Assembly: GCA_041398745.1 (NCBI GenBank) | Contig: JAWKUB010000006.1 | Span: 434,001 to 498,000, forward strand | Length of the DNA: 64,000 bases | From: JACKHO01 sp041398745 | GTDB taxonomy: Bacteria; Planctomycetota; Planctomycetia; Planctomycetales; Planctomycetaceae | Direction of reading: 5' to 3' | In this document: piece after piece, positions 60,722 to 64,000 of the stretch | How positions within the stretch are numbered: the first letter of the stretch is position 1 | Layout of the letters: each line of letters opens with the position of its first letter | Notes under the pieces: model-generated | Databases searched by the model: none | What the model was told of the DNA's origin: nothing | What the model saw: the letters and a program-made list of their open reading frames with translations, nothing else | Translations under genes and position numbers: made by a program

Positions 60722-61957
60722 TCAGTTCATCTTGAGACACACTAAGTGCCCAGTAGCATTGCGGCAGTAGAGTTTTCCGTTGGCCAACGTGGGCATTGTC
60801 CAGCATTTGCCTTCGAGCACTTGAGCTTCGGCGAGTTGTTCAAACTCCTTGACGCCGGCATTGGCCAACACAAGTCGACCGTCGTCACTGAGGATGATGA
60901 GCGTTTTGCCTGCCGCAATGAGAGTGGCTGAGCCAAGTCCTTCGTGGGTCCAGGCAATGTCGCCGGTTTTCACGTCGAGACAGCGGAAGGTGGGAGTGGT
61001 TCCGGCGTCGCCATCCGTCGCGTAAATGTGTCCGCCTATGACCACGCCCGGGCTCATTTGGTTTCGCAGGTTGCGTGAACGCCACCTCGCGTTTGGTTCT
61101 GGTCCAGTTACCGGAAGCTCGATGAATGTCGTCCCCTTGCTGTATCCCGAACTGAGGAAAATGCCTCCGTCGACCAAATGAGGATCGGCCGCATTCACGC
61201 CGTAACGGGTAATCCAGGGAAACTGCCAGACCACTTCACCTGTTTCGATGTTGACAGATTGAATTGACTTGCCGGACATCACAAGCGCCTGGGCCGGCGA
61301 ACTTCCCGGTATGACCACGGGTGTTGCATAGCCAGCATCATCACTGTTGTCCGATTGCCAAACCACCTTGCCGTCGGCTGGGTTCAATAACGTTCCATGG
61401 CTACCCACGTTGAGCAGCACACCGGCATCGCCCACAACGGGTGATCCAGAAAACCCCCAGGCGGGAATGTTGGCTTCGAACTGGTCGCGAATGTTCTCTT
61501 CCCAAACCACCTTGCCTGAAGCCAGTTCGACGCAGCAGACGTGTCCTTTGCGACTGAGTGTGTAGACATTTCCCTTGTGGATGACGGGAGTCGCCGTGGG
61601 ACCACCTTCGAACAGGTTGGGGTCGACCGGCTCTTCGTACGAATGTGTCCAAGCCACCGCGCCAGTGTTTGCGTCGAGGCAGGTGATAATATCACGGTCG
61701 TCACGGTTCCCCATCGTCACCAGTCGGCCATTGGCAACAACGCACGAGGAGAATCCCGTCGCGACTTCTGCGGTCCATAACTCTTCTGGCTGGCCACCTT
61801 CCCAATTTGTGGCTACCTGTTCGCTTGAGATGCCATTCGCATGCGGACCACGCCAACGCGGCCAGTCATCGGAACGTGCCGACTGGGCAGCAAAAGCGAT
61901 GAAACAGACGGCAGCGGCAACGCTCAAGTACAAGGAACGGGATGAAGGTGTGAGCAT
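60722..61957 (-). CDS. Secreted PQQ-like beta-propeller protein
   Basis: 411 residues with a signal peptide (YLSVAAAVCFIAFAAQSARS), then DDWPRWRGPHANGISSE, the usual opening of planctomycete PQQ-like (outer-membrane BamB-type) propeller proteins. Blade repeats include ITCLDANTGAVAWTHSYEEP, VCCVELASGKVVWEENIRDQ, GTLLNPADGKVVWQSDNSDD, IQSVNIETGEVVWQFPWITR, FRCLDVKTGDIAWTHEGLGS and a last LYCRNATGHLVCLKMN. No PQQ-dehydrogenase calcium/catalytic residues were identified, so an interaction or scaffold role is likelier than dehydrogenase activity. It lies 78 bases downstream of the cytochrome gene on the same strand. Confidence 0.9.
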   Translation of the reverse strand: MLTPSSRSLYLSVAAAVCFIAFAAQSARSDDWPRWRGPHANGISSEQVATNWEGGQPEELWTAEVATGFSSCVVANGRLVTMGNRDDRDIITCLDANTGAVAWTHSYEEPVDPNLFEGGPTATPVIHKGNVYTLSRKGHVCCVELASGKVVWEENIRDQFEANIPAWGFSGSPVVGDAGVLLNVGSHGTLLNPADGKVVWQSDNSDDAGYATPVVIPGSSPAQALVMSGKSIQSVNIETGEVVWQFPWITRYGVNAADPHLVDGGIFLSSGYSKGTTFIELPVTGPEPNARWRSRNLRNQMSPGVVIGGHIYATDGDAGTTPTFRCLDVKTGDIAWTHEGLGSATLIAAGKTLIILSDDGRLVLANAGVKEFEQLAEAQVLEGKCWTMPTLANGKLYCRNATGHLVCLKMN

Positions 61958-62035
61958 ATTGGAACGATGTTTTTTCAGAACACAGACTGGAATGTTTGTG
62001 CCGCCAGGATGAGTATTGAGTGACAGAAATCTTGC

Positions 62036-64000
62036 CTATTGTTGCAGGAAGGCAATGAGGTCGGAAAGGTCCTGCGGTGTGAGGATTTTGTCAAGCCCCT
62101 TGGGCATAAGCGAGACGGGCGATGGCAGTACTTCCTCGATGTCCGAACGGGCAATGCGCTGCGACTTGTTCGGTTCCAGCGTCAGCGTAATGGAGTCACT
62201 GTCTTCCGAGTGGATAATACCTGAAACGACTCGACCGTCGTCGAGCGCAATGGTGACGGGTTCATAACCACGAACCAGACTGGCGCTGGGGAAGATAATT
62301 GCTTCGAGCAAGTCGCGTGTATTGCGGACTGAGCCAATGCGGGTGAGATCAGGTCCCACGCGTCCGCCGTGATACCCCCGGGTATGACAGGTGATGCACT
62401 TGGCCTGAGCACTGTTGAAGATTTCATGGCCGCGTCGAGCATCACCCGGCTTAATTTGCGTGAGCAATGTTTCCAGTTGCTTCGTCTGATCAGCCACCGA
62501 GGGATTCAGTTCTTCAAGTAATGGAATGGCAGCCTGTTTCACGGCATCGGGATACTTCGTCAGCGTCTGCTGCAACAGGTCGACACGCAAGCCGCGTTTC
62601 CCTTCAGATGACTTCAGTACTTCCACCAGAGTGAGTCCGAACTGCTCGTTGGTGCCTTGCATGGGCGTCAGCAGCAGCGGCAACTCGAATGGTCCAGCTG
62701 ACGCCAAAAGCGGGACCAAAGCCTGCTGCTGTTCAAGTGAGAGTTGTGCAATACCAAAGATTCTCGCTGCCTCATGCTGATGCTGGGGCTTTTCCGCATT
62801 CGCAAGAGTCTTCCTCAGCCAATCGAAAAGTGGGGGCGGAACAGCGTCCAATTTACCCACGGCATCGAGCGCGCTAAGTCGCAATTCGACCGCGGCGTGG
62901 TCGTTCTCAGCCAACTGCAGCAACTGCTGTTGAAGAGCTGGCAACATGGTCTTCTCGCGTGGCCACTTTGAAAGCGTTTGCACAATCTTGAACTGTGTCG
63001 ATTCATTTCCATTCCCCAGAAGCTTCGCACAAGCTTCCAACCAGGACCGTGGCGTTTTTGAGAGACCAGCTGCGGCCATAGCGTCCAAAACGCAACCAAC
63101 TGCAGCATCAGTCTGCTGGCTGAGCTGCTCAGCCAGCAGCGTCTGAATTGATTCCGACTCCGACAAATGAGCAAGTTGTTCAGCAAGTTGATCTGATTGT
63201 CCAGATTCTGATGTGAGAGCTGCGAGCTGCGCCTCGTAATACTGAATAAGTTGTGATCCCCACTCGGGATGGTGACCAATCACCCAGCTTGCCGTGCGCT
63301 GAACGGAAATATCCTTGTCCTGCAAAGCTGGTAGCACGTCATCTGGTGTCAGTGTTTTAGTTTCCATTTGGTCAAGAGCAACCAAAGTACCTCGCCGAAG
63401 CTGAGGAGATATTGAAACGTCGAGCTTTCGAACCGCCTCAGGATTGTTGATTTCAATGAGAGCATAAATCAGGGCATGTTCTTCGATGCGTGCGGCGGAA
63501 TCGAGTGGGCTGCCAGTTGCATCAACTTCCCTGGCTTTCAGAGCAGGCAACTGCGCCAGTTGATCAGCCAGTGACGAAACAGACTCGCTCTGTCCGAGTC
63601 GACCAAGGGTCTCGGCTGCCAGTCGACGGACTGCCGGGTCTTCGTGACTGAGGAATGGGAGAACCTTCGGCTGCGCCGCTTGATCCTGCCACAACGAAAT
63701 GACTTCGAGCGCAACCTTCTGGTTTTGTAATTCCGTTTCCAGCGTCAGCAAGTCTCGTACGGCGGCCCGTGCGGCAGGGTGATCAATTGCGGCCAGCGTC
63801 CAGAGAATGCGTTGTCGTGCTTCCGGGCGGGCCGTGTGTTCTTCAAAGTCTTCGAGTTGTCTCAAGGCGGTAACTGCAGCAGCGCCGTGCTTGCGAAGTT
63901 CGCGAACCGCCCGCCATTGCACCGCAGGTCTCTTGCGAATGGGATCGAGCAATTTGTAAACGAGGTTATCCAGATTATCCCAACCACGTCCGCCATTGGG
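62036..64000 (-). CDS. PVC-type HEAT-repeat cytochrome c protein (C-terminal 654 residues; N-terminus outside window)
   Basis: The frame stays open to the right edge; the visible part starts with PNGGRGWDNLDNLVYKLLDP, so the beginning of the gene lies beyond 64000. It consists of HEAT-like repeats over most of its length (VRELRKHGAAAVTALRQLED, HEDPAVRRLAAETLGRLGQS and similar). A C-terminal cytochrome domain follows with the haem motif CITCH (in NSAQAKCITCHTRG). The PVC-specific ending is SASLVRGYEPVTIALDDGRV, SDIEEVLPSPVSLMPKGLD and LTPQDLSDLIAFLQQ. Such proteins normally exceed 1000 residues and have an N-terminal membrane-bound-dehydrogenase-like domain. The location is periplasmic, with a proposed electron-transfer or carbohydrate-oxidation role. 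Confidence 0.95.
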   Translation of the reverse strand, partial: PNGGRGWDNLDNLVYKLLDPIRKRPAVQWRAVRELRKHGAAAVTALRQLEDFEEHTARPEARQRILWTLAAIDHPAARAAVRDLLTLETELQNQKVALEVISLWQDQAAQPKVLPFLSHEDPAVRRLAAETLGRLGQSESVSSLADQLAQLPALKAREVDATGSPLDSAARIEEHALIYALIEINNPEAVRKLDVSISPQLRRGTLVALDQMETKTLTPDDVLPALQDKDISVQRTASWVIGHHPEWGSQLIQYYEAQLAALTSESGQSDQLAEQLAHLSESESIQTLLAEQLSQQTDAAVGCVLDAMAAAGLSKTPRSWLEACAKLLGNGNESTQFKIVQTLSKWPREKTMLPALQQQLLQLAENDHAAVELRLSALDAVGKLDAVPPPLFDWLRKTLANAEKPQHQHEAARIFGIAQLSLEQQQALVPLLASAGPFELPLLLTPMQGTNEQFGLTLVEVLKSSEGKRGLRVDLLQQTLTKYPDAVKQAAIPLLEELNPSVADQTKQLETLLTQIKPGDARRGHEIFNSAQAKCITCHTRGYHGGRVGPDLTRIGSVRNTRDLLEAIIFPSASLVRGYEPVTIALDDGRVVSGIIHSEDSDSITLTLEPNKSQRIARSDIEEVLPSPVSLMPKGLDKILTPQDLSDLIAFLQQ

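Noticed and set aside
1..64000. CRISPR array, tRNA/rRNA genes, transposases or prophage
   Set aside because: No regularly spaced repeats, no T-arm-like GTTCGAATC in a cloverleaf context, and no transposase, integrase or phage structural motifs were found.

Overview
The window looks like chromosomal DNA of a planctomycete (Planctomycetota, probably Planctomycetales/Planctomycetaceae). This is inferred from family content: a DUF1501 protein with a Tat-like leader, a PVC-type HEAT/CxxCH cytochrome, a ThuA-like protein, a PQQ-like propeller, a DUF11 protein with a long proline-rich stalk, an MfnB-like methanofuran-pathway enzyme, very large secreted proteins, and pieces of the DUF1559 pseudopilin motif inside one of them. 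No tRNA, rRNA, CRISPR array, transposase or phage gene was seen. About 40 protein genes are called. Most starts were moved from the longest ORF to an internal start that carries a ribosome binding site or sits directly before a signal peptide or first domain.

Layout. 1-2.9 kb (minus): a heavy-metal RND efflux pump (cut by the left edge) with its membrane-fusion adaptor. 3.1-8.9 kb: DUF1501 protein, an unknown protein on the plus strand, a ThuA-like secreted protein, and a UvrD/PcrA helicase. 9-11.2 kb (minus): thiazole synthase ThiG and enolase. 11.7-16.4 kb: a large secreted zinc metalloprotease, APS kinase CysC with a very clear terminator, a FabZ-like dehydratase and a small unknown protein. 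16.5-24.4 kb: a secreted NHL propeller, DnaK, an alpha/beta hydrolase, a LarA-like protein, and a PAS/AAA+/HTH regulator whose sigma-54 contact loop and Walker B acid are missing, translationally coupled to a small partner. 25-26.5 kb: RNase Y behind a long hairpin-rich leader.

26.9-42 kb is the most unusual part. A membrane-anchored proline-rich DUF11 protein is divergent from two consecutive giant secreted/membrane proteins of 1168 and 2722 residues. The 2722-residue protein appears to be two related proteins fused head to tail, with what looks like a signal peptide and a cysteine cluster left at the junction. The 1168-residue protein looks like a third copy of the same architecture. I propose this as a cell-envelope module.

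42-52.8 kb: FAD oxidoreductase, sugar epimerase, a split transketolase, a small gene bracketed by a perfect 30-bp direct repeat, a SurA-like foldase, a histidine kinase with a periplasmic CxxCH motif, MfnB, a 32-residue very basic protein, and an Old-Yellow-Enzyme-like oxidoreductase. 52.8-58.2 kb: a DUF3592-like membrane protein, a Mn/Zn/Fe ABC transporter whose permease is fused to a DtxR/MntR-like domain, a DJ-1/PfpI protein, and a secreted low-molecular-weight phosphatase/arsenate-reductase-like protein. 58.4-64 kb: a NodU/TobZ-type carbamoyltransferase, a PQQ-like propeller and the C-terminal part of a PVC-type cytochrome, cut by the right edge.

All names rest on recognisable motifs and family architecture read by eye; no database search was run. 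Coordinates of starts are choices explained in each entry.
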